Source: Nocardia suismassiliense
GTDB taxonomy: Bacteria > Actinomycetota > Actinomycetes > Mycobacteriales > Mycobacteriaceae
Length of the DNA: 64,000 nt
Assembly (NCBI RefSeq): GCF_900269665.1
Contig: NZ_LT985361.1
Coordinates: forward strand, 6,335,933 to 6,399,932
Direction: 5' to 3'
This document shows, piece after piece, positions 1-9,919 of the stretch. The position numbers and the translations under genes were made by a program. The notes below the pieces were generated by a model, which saw only the letters and a list, made by a program, of their open reading frames with translations, did not search any database and was not told the DNA's origin. The number at the start of each line of letters is the position of its first letter. The first letter of the stretch is position 1.

Positions 1-89
1 GCCCTAGTCGTTTCCACACACCACTCCGCAACACCATGCCGGCGATGGTAACGGGCCGCGCCGACGACCGCGCCGGTCGCCGGCCACGC

Positions 90-395
90 TCAGAGATCCT
101 GCGCGGCCCGCAGCGCTACCGATACCCGGTCCATCGTCTCGGTGTCCGCGACGCCGACGCACTCGTCGAGCCGACTGCGCACAGTCGCTTCGGGGTGCAA
201 CGCCGAGGCCCATCCGTGCGGTGGAAGTTCGACGGCGAGCAGCCCGCCGGGATCGGAGTCGAGGACGTGCAAGGTCAGCACGACCTTCAGGTGCGGATTC
301 TCATTGATCGGGGCGGCACTGATGATCAGCCGACGGGTCGAAACGCCCGGACGGTTGATGATCGGCTCGTATCTCCATACTTCCCCGCGATTCAC
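90..395 (-). CDS. MazF/PemK-like toxin
   Basis: A 101-residue protein that opens with the RGEVW motif typical of MazF/PemK endoribonuclease toxins, followed by a beta-rich body (RRLIISA, LAVELP) as in that fold. Such toxins cleave mRNA and are held inactive by a DNA-binding antitoxin. The GTG start at 395 is chosen because it overlaps the antitoxin stop as GTGA, the usual coupled arrangement; a longer reading would begin with an Arg/Gly-rich stretch that looks non-coding. The family assignment rests on the N-terminal motif, length and partner gene; RNA target and activity cannot be read from the sequence. Confidence 0.7.
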   Translation of the reverse strand: MNRGEVWRYEPIINRPGVSTRRLIISAAPINENPHLKVVLTLHVLDSDPGGLLAVELPPHGWASALHPEATVRSRLDECVGVADTETMDRVSVALRAAQDL

Positions 396-634
396 GCGAG
401 CCCGGCTTCGCGCGCCGCGGCCTCGGCCTCTGCCGCGGCGGCCTCGGCGTAGCCGGGGTTCGCGGCGTCCCACTCGACGTAGGACGCGACCGATTCACGG
501 AGCGCTTGTTCCCGGAAGTGCCGCTCGACCCACGCGGAGACATTGCCACCCGCGGCCGCCGCCTGCTTGGTGATGTAGTCGGCCGTGGCCTGTTCGAGAC
601 TCAACGTCATCCGGGCCTTCATACTCAACATCAT
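392..634 (-). CDS. Antitoxin of the MazF-like pair
   Basis: An 80-residue protein. Residues 5-50 (KARMTLSLEQATADYI ... VSAWVERHFREQALRE) look like a ribbon-helix-helix DNA-binding and dimerisation segment, and the Ala/Glu-rich tail would be the part that wraps the toxin. A GGAGG lies six bases before the ATG at 634, which decides the start. It is the first gene of the pair and overlaps the toxin start by four bases. It is expected to repress its own promoter, which should lie in the region above 640. Confidence 0.7.
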   Translation of the reverse strand: MMLSMKARMTLSLEQATADYITKQAAAAGGNVSAWVERHFREQALRESVASYVEWDAANPGYAEAAAAEAEAAAREAGLA

Positions 635-640
635 ACGATG

Positions 641-1097
641 CCTCCGACCCGGCGCAGAAGAACATCGCGTGTCGCGCGGGCTGGGGCGGTCGGCGTGGCA
701 AACGGCGCAGGTTGTCTACTGCGGGCCACTGACGAGGAGTCATAGTCGATGGGCATGGCCCATGCTTACCCGAAATCCGTTGGCTGGCAAATGCTTCATC
801 CACAAGGAACGGGGGTTGTCCACAATCTATCCCAGTGCTGTGGATCACAGTGTGCGGGCAGTTGCTACCAGTCCGATTCGTGACAGTTGTGGTGTTGCCC
901 CGAATCTGCTTGCCGCCCAACTGGAGCCACCGGCTCCGATCAGGCCGCGGACGACACCCGGGCTGATGCGGTGGGTGGTCGCCCGCGGACCGGGCGGGTT
1001 GTGCACAGGTTGCGGCGGTGTACACATTCGCTCCCCAGAGATGTGAACAGCCACTACAACGGACAATTCGACTAGCGCACCGGACAATTCGGCCGTA
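641..1097. other. Noncoding stretch with three DnaA-box-like nonamers
   Basis: No convincing gene lies here; the open frames lack ribosome binding sites and recognisable protein features. Three nonamers resembling DnaA boxes sit within 52 bases: TCATCCACA at 796-804, TTGTCCACA at 816-824 (the actinobacterial form) and TGTGGATCA at 839-847 (reverse TGATCCACA). A fourth weak match, TTGTGCACA, is at 999-1007. There is no dnaA, dnaN or rpmH nearby, so this is not the chromosomal origin. Confidence 0.35.
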
Positions 1098-1565
1098 TCA
1101 CTCGCGCAACGGAGTGACCAGCGTCAGGTGGTCCCGTTCGATGACAGGTACCCGCGCGGTCGCGGGGTGGCGAATCGCTTCCACCGCTTCACGATTGCGC
1201 CCGATGCGCTCGATGATTTCGCTACCGTGATCGCGGGCATAGGCAATGGCGATTTTGATCTTGCCGGTATGCAGGCTCGACTTCGCGCTCAGCACTTCGA
1301 TGCGCCGCTCGACCGGACCATCCAATTCCTGCAGGCGGGCAACGACTTCCCAGACATCGGGGCCCGCGACCAACGCGGCGCGGCGATCGTTCATCGGCCC
1401 ACGGAAAACAATGCCGGGATGGTCGAGCTGATCGACACCCTCCCGGATGAGGCGGTCTAGCAATGCGGTAGAAGTAGTACCCTCGCGTGCGGCGCGTGCG
1501 GCCAGCCTGCGACTGGCGGATTGTGAGAGACGCAGTGTTGTCGTGATGACCCTGGACGTACTCAT
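1098..1565 (-). CDS. Ribbon-helix-helix-like protein with unknown C-terminal domain
   Basis: A 155-residue protein. Residues 5-45 (TTTLRLSQSASRRLAAR ... LLDRLIREG) look like a CopG/VapB-type ribbon-helix-helix. Next comes a conserved-looking HPGIVFRGPMNDRRAA ... GPDVWEVV segment that I have seen in actinobacterial antitoxin-like proteins, then a helical C-terminus. GAGGAGG lies just before the ATG at 1565. No toxin gene is adjacent, so it is either an orphan antitoxin-like regulator or something else. Confidence 0.6.
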   Translation of the reverse strand: MSTSRVITTTLRLSQSASRRLAARAAREGTTSTALLDRLIREGVDQLDHPGIVFRGPMNDRRAALVAGPDVWEVVARLQELDGPVERRIEVLSAKSSLHTGKIKIAIAYARDHGSEIIERIGRNREAVEAIRHPATARVPVIERDHLTLVTPLRE

Positions 1566-1902
1566 TGTCCTCCTCGACCTTCAATGGCAGCTGAGATCAA
1601 ACGGCACCCTGAACCAACGATGTACATCGCTAAGGGTGCCTCGCGAAACGGCCAGGTCACCCCGGCGATCGGGGTGACATCGGGATGTCCGCACAAAAGC
1701 CTCACCGAAAATCAAACGCCCACTTCACACCCCCTGCTCAGGGTCGGCGTCGTGAAATCGGGGCTCATTCCTCGCCGTATGCCGCGAAATCTGCGGCGGG
1801 ATCGCTTACCGCCGAAACGATTTGCACGACGCGTTCCGGCAAACGTCACCGGTCATGAGTCGGCCGAGGTCGAAAGAATGGCGACCGGAAATGGCGCGAG
1901 CA
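1566..1902. other. Noncoding stretch
   Basis: About 340 bases between the ribbon-helix-helix gene and the end of the diguanylate cyclase gene. I see no open frame with a plausible start and no clear hairpin. It probably holds the promoter of the gene ending at 1098, whose GAGGAGG is at the left end. Confidence 0.4.
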
Positions 1903-3213
1903 CTATCCCCCGGCAACGGACGACGGCGCCGCCTGCGATTCGAGGGTGTGCAACACCCAGCGATCCTTTCCATCCGCCTTGGCGCGATAAAGCGCGCTAT
2001 CCGCCGCATCGAGCAACGCCTCGGCCTGCGTGCCGACCACAGCCATCAGCACCGCACCGATACTGGCCGACATCCGCAGCCGCAGCGCTCCGATGGAGAA
2101 CGGAGCGACGAGCGCCGATTGCAGACTGGTCGCCACGGCGGTCACTCCGGAATGGTCGGCCGGCGGCGGAATGACCGCGACGAACTCGTCACCACCGATG
2201 CGCGCGACCGGGCACCGGAAATCGAGCACGCTTTCCTGCAGCCTCGACGCCACCGCCGCCAGCACCCGATCACCCGTCCCGTGCCCGTACCGATCGTTGA
2301 CGGCCTTGAACCCGTCGATGTCGATGAAACACAACCCGACCCGATCATCGATGTCCGCCGTGGCGATCATCGCCTCCACCCGTTCCAGCAGATGCCGCCG
2401 GTTCGGCAATCCGGTGAGCAGGTCGTGCCGAGCCTGCCGATGTAGTTCGTCGCGCAGCCGATGCTGCTCGGTCACGTCCTCCCCCACCGCGAGCAGATAG
2501 TCGTCCTGCCTGCCCACCCCCTTGACGAAGGTGATGGCGAACGCGGCCCACCCATAGCTGCCGTCGGCGCGCACGAGGCGTTGTTCCAGCTTCACCGTGC
2601 CCTTCCCGTTCGGCACCAGCTCCCCGTACACCAGGGTGCGGATGTAATCCCGGTCGTCGGGGTGCGCGAAGTCGTAGACCGATGTGCCACGCAGTTCGTC
2701 GACCGGCACGCCGAGCATGTCGGTCAAGCCGCGATTGGCGTCCAGCAGAGTGAAGTCGGTGTCCACGATCGCGATCGCGACCGCCGCATTGTCGAAGACG
2801 ACCCGGAACCTGTCGTCCGCCGCGCGGCGGGCTTCCTCCCGCGCCTGTTCGACCGATTGCCGTTCGAGGAAGAACTGCCGATGCAGCTCCGCCCCGTAAC
2901 CCTGGCCGAACGCCGCGAGCAGCGCGGAGAGCCGGTACCCACACTCGGGATGCTGCGCACCCAACCGGTACAACACCTTTGCCGACGCGACCGGCACCTC
3001 CGAACCCAGCACGCCGGCCGCCACCAGCGCGGCACCCGCATCCGCGGCGACACTCGCGTCGAACGGATCGGCGTGCAGCCCGGCCACCATCTCCCCGACC
3101 AGGCTGGCCAGCAAGCGCAGCGTCTCATGGGGTGGCACCGGCATGCGGCACACCGTGGACAGCGCGTGCCACCACCCGTGCGCCAGTACGTTTCGTTCGG
3201 TCTCTTGCACCAC
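1903..3213 (-). CDS. PAS-GGDEF diguanylate cyclase
   Basis: A 436-residue protein predicted to make cyclic di-GMP from two GTP. The first ~130 residues are helical and unassigned. A PAS sensor domain spans about 133-255 (FDNAAVAIAIVDTDF ... LLAVGEDVTEQHRL), followed by a GGDEF domain at about 265-425 with DLLTGLPNRR and an intact active-site loop RIGGDEFVAV. No RxxD inhibitory site is visible at the usual place before GGDEF, so product feedback may be weak. There is no EAL or HD-GYP domain and no membrane segment, so it is a cytosolic sensor-cyclase. Two tandem GTG codons at 3213 and 3210 follow an AGGGGG; either could start it. Confidence 0.9.
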   Translation of the reverse strand: MVQETERNVLAHGWWHALSTVCRMPVPPHETLRLLASLVGEMVAGLHADPFDASVAADAGAALVAAGVLGSEVPVASAKVLYRLGAQHPECGYRLSALLAAFGQGYGAELHRQFFLERQSVEQAREEARRAADDRFRVVFDNAAVAIAIVDTDFTLLDANRGLTDMLGVPVDELRGTSVYDFAHPDDRDYIRTLVYGELVPNGKGTVKLEQRLVRADGSYGWAAFAITFVKGVGRQDDYLLAVGEDVTEQHRLRDELHRQARHDLLTGLPNRRHLLERVEAMIATADIDDRVGLCFIDIDGFKAVNDRYGHGTGDRVLAAVASRLQESVLDFRCPVARIGGDEFVAVIPPPADHSGVTAVATSLQSALVAPFSIGALRLRMSASIGAVLMAVVGTQAEALLDAADSALYRAKADGKDRWVLHTLESQAAPSSVAGG

Positions 3214-3493
3214 GACCCCCTGCTAGTTCGGCCGTCGCTAACCCGCTCGACAGTGACACGTCTAGCACGCGTGGAATCCGTTCGCACGGAAGTATTCCCA
3301 GTGTTGGCCAAAGCATCAGGTCGGTGCTGTTCGAGAGTTACCGATTCGTGCTGCAAGTTGACGCACCCGAGCTGACCAGGGTGGACCGGGTGCTCAGGCA
3401 GCCCGCTTGTCACGATTGGGAACACTTTCGCTCCACATTCGTAACGAGAACCAGCGTTCAGGCGACTCTGCTATCACAAGCAACAATCGCGCA

Positions 3494-4723
3494 GTGGATA
3501 CTGAGCAGCCACAACAGATTACGGTTGCCCCTCGCCGGAATCTCACTGAAAGAAGCAGGACGATCAGCCGCCGACAACCCCGAGGTCAGGACCGTAAGCG
3601 CCCACTGTGGATGCTCGGCCTGATCGCTCCCTCGTGTGCCTTACTGCCCTCGCAGCTCGTGCTGCACACCGGCGCGCCCGTGTTCTGGTGGATCGGCCCG
3701 GTGATCGTATTGATCGCGATCCCGGTGCTGGACTGGGTCGTCGGCGAGGACGGTGCGAACCCGCGCGACGAGGATTACGAATTGCTCTCCGGCGACCGGT
3801 ATTACCGCTGGTGCACCTACCTGTTCCTACCGATCCAGCTGTTCGGGCTGGGCATCGCGTGTTACCTGTGGGCGGGCGAGCAGCTCACGATCGTCGACAA
3901 GCTCGGTCTGGCCGCGACGCTCGGCTTCGTCAGCGGGATCGGCATCAATGCCGCGCACGAGCTCGGGCACCGGGTCGAGCACCTGGAACGCTGGCTGGCG
4001 AAAATCGCGCTCGCCCAGTCGGCTTACGGCCATTTCTTCGTCGAACACAACCGCGGTCACCATGTGCGGGTCGCCACGCCCGAGGATCCGGCCAGCGCCC
4101 GGCTCGGTGAGTCGCTGTGGGAGTTCCTGCCGCGCAGTGTGCGCGGCGGTTTCCGGTCGGCGATCCAGCTCGAGCGGGAGCGGCTCACGCGCAAGGGCCG
4201 GGGCTGGTGGGACGCGGACAATCACATCCTGCAGGCGTGGGCGATGAGCGTGCTGCTGTTCGGCACATTGGTCGCGCTGTTCGGCTGGCAGATCCTGCCC
4301 TGGCTGGCGCTGCAGGCCGTGATCGGCATCGGGCTGCTGGAGACGGTGAACTACGTCGAGCACTACGGCTTGTTGCGGGCCCGCCGCAGCGACGGCAAGT
4401 ACGCCAGGTGCTCGCCGCGCGACAGCTGGAACAGTGACCGGCTGGTCACCAACATCTTCCTGTTCCATCTCCAGCGGCACAGCGACCACCACGCCAATCC
4501 GGGACGCCGGTACCAGACGCTGCGCAGCTCGGCGCACGCACCGCAACTCCCGGCCGGCTACGCGACGATGGTCCTGCTCGCCGCCGTCCCGCCGCTGTGG
4601 CGCCTCGTGATGGACCACCGGGTGCTCGCCCACTACGGCGGCGACATCACCCTCGCCAACGTCCAGCCGCCTAAGCAGGGACGCCTGCGCGCCACCCTGG
4701 CCTACCGCCGCGCCACCGGCTGA
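3494..4723 (+). CDS. alkB: Alkane 1-monooxygenase (AlkB)
   Basis: An integral-membrane diiron hydroxylase that oxidises medium- to long-chain n-alkanes at the terminal carbon. The diagnostic histidine motifs are intact: HELGHR, EHNRGHH and LQRHSDHH, plus NYVEHYGL. Several hydrophobic segments flank them, for example at the start of the conserved body (LWMLGLIAPSCALLP). The start is unsettled: GTG at 3494 gives the family-like short polar N-terminus before DRKRPLW, while a TTG at 3407 is also open; neither has a strong ribosome binding site. Unlike most actinobacterial alkB genes it is not followed by rubredoxin genes or an alkU-type TetR gene; the next gene is a convergent fumarase. Confidence 0.93.
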   Translation: MDTEQPQQITVAPRRNLTERSRTISRRQPRGQDRKRPLWMLGLIAPSCALLPSQLVLHTGAPVFWWIGPVIVLIAIPVLDWVVGEDGANPRDEDYELLSGDRYYRWCTYLFLPIQLFGLGIACYLWAGEQLTIVDKLGLAATLGFVSGIGINAAHELGHRVEHLERWLAKIALAQSAYGHFFVEHNRGHHVRVATPEDPASARLGESLWEFLPRSVRGGFRSAIQLERERLTRKGRGWWDADNHILQAWAMSVLLFGTLVALFGWQILPWLALQAVIGIGLLETVNYVEHYGLLRARRSDGKYARCSPRDSWNSDRLVTNIFLFHLQRHSDHHANPGRRYQTLRSSAHAPQLPAGYATMVLLAAVPPLWRLVMDHRVLAHYGGDITLANVQPPKQGRLRATLAYRRATG

Positions 4724-4753
4724 GGGGCGGACGTTCGCGACCGCCCGCCTTGA

Positions 4754-6430
<1,677 letters not shown>

Positions 6431-6524
6431 GGGACGCACTCCTTCGGGCTGGGCCTTGGCTGTTGCTCAGCCGGGCTGGTCACAGGCACAGCGAGCGTAT
6501 CCACCCCGCAACGTCACACGATGC

Positions 6525-6543
6525 TTAGGCAAGGCTTATCTCT
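6525..6543. promoter_or_regulatory. Weak IdeR/DmdR-like iron box
   Basis: The 19 bases beginning TTAGGCAAGGCTTA match about 13 positions of the actinobacterial iron-regulator consensus that begins TTAGGTTAGGCTAA. It lies about 95 bases upstream of the iron-sulfur fumarase, where iron control would make sense, but the match is modest and could be chance. Confidence 0.25.
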
Positions 6544-6643
6544 GGGAGTTGCCACAAAAGGTTGCACGTTCAACCCCGGGGGTGCTACCTGTCGTCTCAC
6601 ACAAAACGATCGGACGTCCAAGCGTCCGTTCGCCGCAACAACC

Positions 6644-6670
6644 GTCGCGCGACGCACAACGACGCGCGAC
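6644..6670. promoter_or_regulatory. Candidate MarR operator (repeated palindrome)
   Basis: A perfect 10-base palindrome GTCGCGCGAC (6644-6653) is followed by a near copy GACGCGCGAC (6661-6670), 17 bases apart. They sit 34-60 bases before the marR-type gene at 6704, a fitting place for autoregulation. Short GC palindromes are common in this genome, so support is moderate at best. Confidence 0.3.
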
Positions 6671-6703
6671 AATGTATGACACGCCAGAGTTTGGAGCGCT
6701 ATC

Positions 6704-7174
6704 GTGACCGATCCCCATTGGCTCGATGACGTCGAAATGCGCGCCTGGGTGGGCTTTGTGCGCACCCGCGACCTCATCGCGGCGGCGGTCGGGCGGGACT
6801 CGACGCGGGAGTCGAACCTCACCTACGTCGAATACTCGGTGCTCGCCTTCCTGAGCAAGTCCGCGGACCACCGCTGCACCTTCGCCGACCTGGCCGCGCA
6901 GCTGGAATGGTCGCAGAGCAGGCTCTCGCATCAGATCACCCGGATGGAGAAGCGCGGGCTGGTAGTCCGCGAGCCGATCCCCGACGACGCGCGCCGCACC
7001 GCGGCCCGGCTCACCCCGCGCGGTGCCGAGGTGCTGACCGGTGCGGCGCCTGCGCACGTGGTCAGCGTGCGCAAGCACATGATCGACGTGCTGGACCGGC
7101 AGCAACTGGCCGCGCTCGCCGACATCTACGACACGCTGCTCGCGCATCATCGACAGCCGGCGAACGACAACTGA
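6704..7174 (+). CDS. MarR-family transcriptional regulator
   Basis: 156 residues. A winged helix spans about 40-105: YSVLAFLSKSADHRCTFADL, LEWSQSRLSHQITRMEKRGLV and the wing PDDARRTAARLTPRG. These proteins dimerise and repress genes until a small ligand binds. The start is a GTG at 6704. It is divergent from the fumarase (273 bases between) and convergent with mftD, whose stop is four bases away, so its target is not obvious; the fumarase or itself are candidates. Confidence 0.9.
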   Translation: MTDPHWLDDVEMRAWVGFVRTRDLIAAAVGRDSTRESNLTYVEYSVLAFLSKSADHRCTFADLAAQLEWSQSRLSHQITRMEKRGLVVREPIPDDARRTAARLTPRGAEVLTGAAPAHVVSVRKHMIDVLDRQQLAALADIYDTLLAHHRQPANDN

Positions 7175-7178
7175 CCAC

Positions 7179-8390
7179 TCAGGCGGAGGTGGGTGCGGCC
7201 ACCGCGCGTACCGGCGCGGCAGGCACACCCAGCGCGCGCTCGAACCCGTCCGGCACCACGAGATCGCCGCGATCGAGTTCCGCCACACTGGTTTTGCGCA
7301 GACCGAGCAGCGCCGAGTCGATGCCTCCGCGCAGGATGTCCAGGACGTTCTCCACGCCCGCTTGACCATTGGCGGCCAAGCCCCACAGGTATCCGCGCCC
7401 GATCATCACCGCGCGAGCGCCGAGCGCCACCGCCTTGACCACATCGCTGCCGCGCCGGATGCCGCCGTCCAGCACCACCTCGATCTGCGAACCGACCGCG
7501 TCGGCCACCGCGGGCAGTGCCCGGATGGCGGCGGGCGTGCCGTCGAGGTTGTTGCCACCGTGGTTGGATACCGAGATCGCGGCGACGCCCGCGTCGACCG
7601 CACGCAGCGCGTCATCGACCCGGATGACGCCCTTCAGCATCACCGGCCCGCCCCACTGCTCGCAAATCCATTGCACGTCAGCCCAATCCGGCGGCGGCGT
7701 GCCCATCCACTCGCCGTAGGCGCCGAAGAACCCGGGGGCGGGGCCGTCGCCGAGCGCCATGTTCGGCGCGGTGAGATCCGGGATGTGCCCGGCCTTCGCG
7801 TAGGTCGCGAGCCAGCGCGGCCGAGCCAGCGTCTGCGGCGCGAACTTCAGCATGGTGCGCAGGTCGAGCTTCTCCGGGATCACCGGGCTGCCCCAGTCCC
7901 GGCCGTGCGAGAACGACCAGTCCAGGGTGAGGATCAACCCCACCGCGCCTGCCGTCTTCGCCCGGTCCATCCGCTGCAGGATCTCGTCTTTGCTGCCGCA
8001 CCAGTACATCTGGAAGAAGGTCGCCGGGTTGGCCGCGATCACCTCTTCGATCGGCTTGCTGGCAAAGGAGCTGAGCCCCATCGCGATGCCGCGCGCCGCC
8101 GCCGCCCGCGCGACGGCCACCTCGCCGTCCGGGTGCACCGCCTGCACACCGGTGGGCGAGATCATGACGGGCATCGAAAGCTGTTGACCGAGCACGGTCG
8201 TCGACTGGTCGCGGGTACCGATCGGGCCCGCGACGTGCGGGGCGAAGCCGAGTTCGGTGAACGCCTGCTGGTTGTCCTCGATGGTCTGGCCGCGCTCGGA
8301 TCCGGCGATCAGCGCGCCGTACACCGATTTGGGCAGTCTCTTCTTCGCACGCCGCTGCGCTTCGGCAACGGTTTCGAACCACGGGTTCAT
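7179..8390 (-). CDS. mftD: MftD, mycofactocin-system flavin dehydrogenase
   Basis: 403 residues, a member of the FMN-dependent alpha-hydroxy-acid dehydrogenase fold. In the mycofactocin pathway MftD deaminates and oxidises the C-terminal Val-Tyr-derived lactam (AHDP) to give redox-active premycofactocin. It matches known MftD from the start (WFETVAEAQRRAKKRLPKSVY) through PTGVQAVHPDGEVAVARA, SSFASKPIEEVIA, the catalytic-His region SNHGGNNLDGTPA and DGGIRRGSDVVKA. The ATG at 8390 overlaps the mftE stop as ATGA, which fixes the start and shows co-translation. The precursor gene mftA and the radical-SAM gene mftC are not in the window. Confidence 0.9.
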   Translation of the reverse strand: MNPWFETVAEAQRRAKKRLPKSVYGALIAGSERGQTIEDNQQAFTELGFAPHVAGPIGTRDQSTTVLGQQLSMPVMISPTGVQAVHPDGEVAVARAAAARGIAMGLSSFASKPIEEVIAANPATFFQMYWCGSKDEILQRMDRAKTAGAVGLILTLDWSFSHGRDWGSPVIPEKLDLRTMLKFAPQTLARPRWLATYAKAGHIPDLTAPNMALGDGPAPGFFGAYGEWMGTPPPDWADVQWICEQWGGPVMLKGVIRVDDALRAVDAGVAAISVSNHGGNNLDGTPAAIRALPAVADAVGSQIEVVLDGGIRRGSDVVKAVALGARAVMIGRGYLWGLAANGQAGVENVLDILRGGIDSALLGLRKTSVAELDRGDLVVPDGFERALGVPAAPVRAVAAPTSA

Positions 8391-9163
8391 GGTCGGACGG
8401 TCCTTTCCAGGGCAGCTACCGGCCACCACAGCCGGGTTCGGTCGAGCAGATCGGTGGTCAGGTGGTCGAGCAGAGTCGCGCCCTCGTCGGCGGTCGCGCC
8501 GGTGGGATCGCCTAGCACGCCGTTGGCGCTGACCGAGCGAACTCCGGCGTCGCGCAGCAGCGGCATGAGTTGGCTGAGCGGGCGTACGTCGCCCGCTTCG
8601 GCGCGGTCCAGCCGCACCCGATCGGGCGTGAGTGCCAGTTGCACAGCGGTTTCCGAGCGGCCCGCGTGCAGATCGCCCTGGTAGCGCGGCAGATACACAC
8701 GAACGTCCCGGGATTCGCTGCGCAACAGGGTCTCCGCGCGCCGCAATGGTTCGAGGTTGCCGCCGTGCCAGTTGACCAGCAGGATGCGGTCGACAGTGTC
8801 CGTCGCCGAACGGCACAGCTCGACGACGAGCAGTTCCAGCGCGGCCTGCCCGATGGACAGCGTGCCGGGAAAGCCCGCGTGCTCACCGCTCGCCCCGTAC
8901 GGGATCGCCGGTGCGACAAGCACATCCGGGCGCAGCGCGGCGAGGCGTGCGCACAGTGCCGCGGCGATGTCGGTGTCGGTGGACAGCGGCAGATGCGGGC
9001 CGTGCTGTTCGGTCGCGCCGACCGGAACGGCGAGAATCGCGCCTGCGGCGGCCCGCTCCCCCGCCTCGGGCCAGGTGAGATCGGCCGCCACCCGGCTCCG
9101 CGAACCGTTCGCGCGACCACGCGGAGCGTCCGCGACACTGTGGTCCGCGACACTTTCGAACAT
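8387..9163 (-). CDS. mftE: MftE, mycofactocin precursor peptidase
   Basis: 258 residues of the creatininase-like metallohydrolase family. MftE cleaves the MftC-modified precursor peptide to release the terminal dipeptide-derived product that MftD then oxidises. Metal-binding and family motifs are visible: PVGATEQHGPHLPLSTDTD, IPYGASGEHAGFPGTLSIG, VNWHGGN, HAGRSETA and GVLGDPTGAT. The ATG at 9163 has only a weak ribosome site; the first ~25 residues are poorly conserved, so an internal start is possible. The gene is first in a two-gene operon with mftD and lies 40 bases from divergent mftR. Confidence 0.88.
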   Translation of the reverse strand: MFESVADHSVADAPRGRANGSRSRVAADLTWPEAGERAAAGAILAVPVGATEQHGPHLPLSTDTDIAAALCARLAALRPDVLVAPAIPYGASGEHAGFPGTLSIGQAALELLVVELCRSATDTVDRILLVNWHGGNLEPLRRAETLLRSESRDVRVYLPRYQGDLHAGRSETAVQLALTPDRVRLDRAEAGDVRPLSQLMPLLRDAGVRSVSANGVLGDPTGATADEGATLLDHLTTDLLDRTRLWWPVAALERTVRP

Positions 9164-9203
9164 ATCCGGAGATTATCGTCAGCCACTGACATAATCAATA
9201 CCC

Positions 9204-9797
9204 GTGACAGCCAGGACCACCCGCGGTCGCCCGCGCGGCACCACCAAACGCGAGCTCGAACTGATCGCCATGCGGCTGTTCACCGAGCAGGGCTTCGACG
9301 ACACCACCGTCGAGCAGATCGCCGCCGCGGCGGGGATCAGTGGCCGCACCTTCTTCCGCTACTTTCCTACCAAGGCGGAGGTGCTCTGGTACCAGTTCGA
9401 TGACGAAGTCGCCGCTCTGCGCACCGCGTTCGCCGCCGTGCCCGACGATGTTCCGATGATGACCGCGGTGCGCCGAGTTGTCGTGAACGCCAATCGGTAT
9501 CGGGCCGAGGACGTGCCCGAGCTACGTACCCGCATGCAGTTGGTCGCCACCAACCCGGCCCTGGCCGCCACCGCGGGCGCGCACTACGACGCGTGGGAAC
9601 GCGCGGTCAGCGACTTCGCCGCGCGCAGGCTGGGCGAACCGGACAACGCGCTGATCCCGCTGGCCGTCGGCCGCACCACCCTGGCCGCCGCCCGCGCCGC
9701 CTTCGACGCCTGGCTGGCCCGCGCCGACGCGGATCTCACCGTTTACCTGGAGGCCGCGTTGAGTGGGCTGGAACGCGGTTTCGCCCCACCACCGTGA
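9204..9797 (+). CDS. mftR: MftR, mycofactocin-system TetR regulator
   Basis: 197 residues. The N-terminal TetR helix-turn-helix (GRPRGTTKRELELIAMRLF, then TTVEQIAAAAGISGRTFFRY) and the body (DVPELRTRMQLV, HYDAWERAVSDFAARRLG) match the MftR type closely. MftR represses mft genes and, in mycobacteria, is released by long-chain acyl-CoA. It starts with GTG at 9204, only 40 bases from mftE on the other strand, so a single operator probably controls both. In most actinobacteria mftR faces mftA; here it faces mftE. Confidence 0.85.
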   Translation: MTARTTRGRPRGTTKRELELIAMRLFTEQGFDDTTVEQIAAAAGISGRTFFRYFPTKAEVLWYQFDDEVAALRTAFAAVPDDVPMMTAVRRVVVNANRYRAEDVPELRTRMQLVATNPALAATAGAHYDAWERAVSDFAARRLGEPDNALIPLAVGRTTLAAARAAFDAWLARADADLTVYLEAALSGLERGFAPPP

Positions 9798-9819
9798 ATC
9801 GCACGCGAACAACCGGCAG

Positions 9820-9846
9820 GTTTCATCCGCAACCGGGTTGGGGTAT
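9820..9846 (+). promoter_or_regulatory. SigF/SigB-type promoter of the stressosome operon
   Basis: GTTT at 9820-9823 (GGTTT from 9819) and GGGTAT at 9841-9846 are separated by 17 bases, an exact match to the actinobacterial SigF/SigB-type promoter (GGTTT, 15-17, GGGTA). It lies about 75 bases before the rsbR start, so stress sigma factor activity would raise expression of its own regulators. Confidence 0.7.
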
Positions 9847-9919
9847 GACTAGGCTCGGTGTCGGTCGCACGACCGAACGATCATCCCGACTCAAACCGTC
9901 GAAAGGGGCAGGAGTTTTC

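Noticed and set aside
796..1007. Chromosomal origin suggested by DnaA-box-like nonamers
   Set aside because: No dnaA, dnaN, rpmH or other origin genes and too few boxes.
845..1087. Small reverse-strand gene in the first noncoding stretch
   Set aside because: No ribosome binding site, no domain, and the translation looks like random high-GC sequence.
8391..8816. Longer N-terminus for mftD
   Set aside because: The extension lies inside mftE; the ATG at 8390 has the ATGA overlap and is where family similarity starts.
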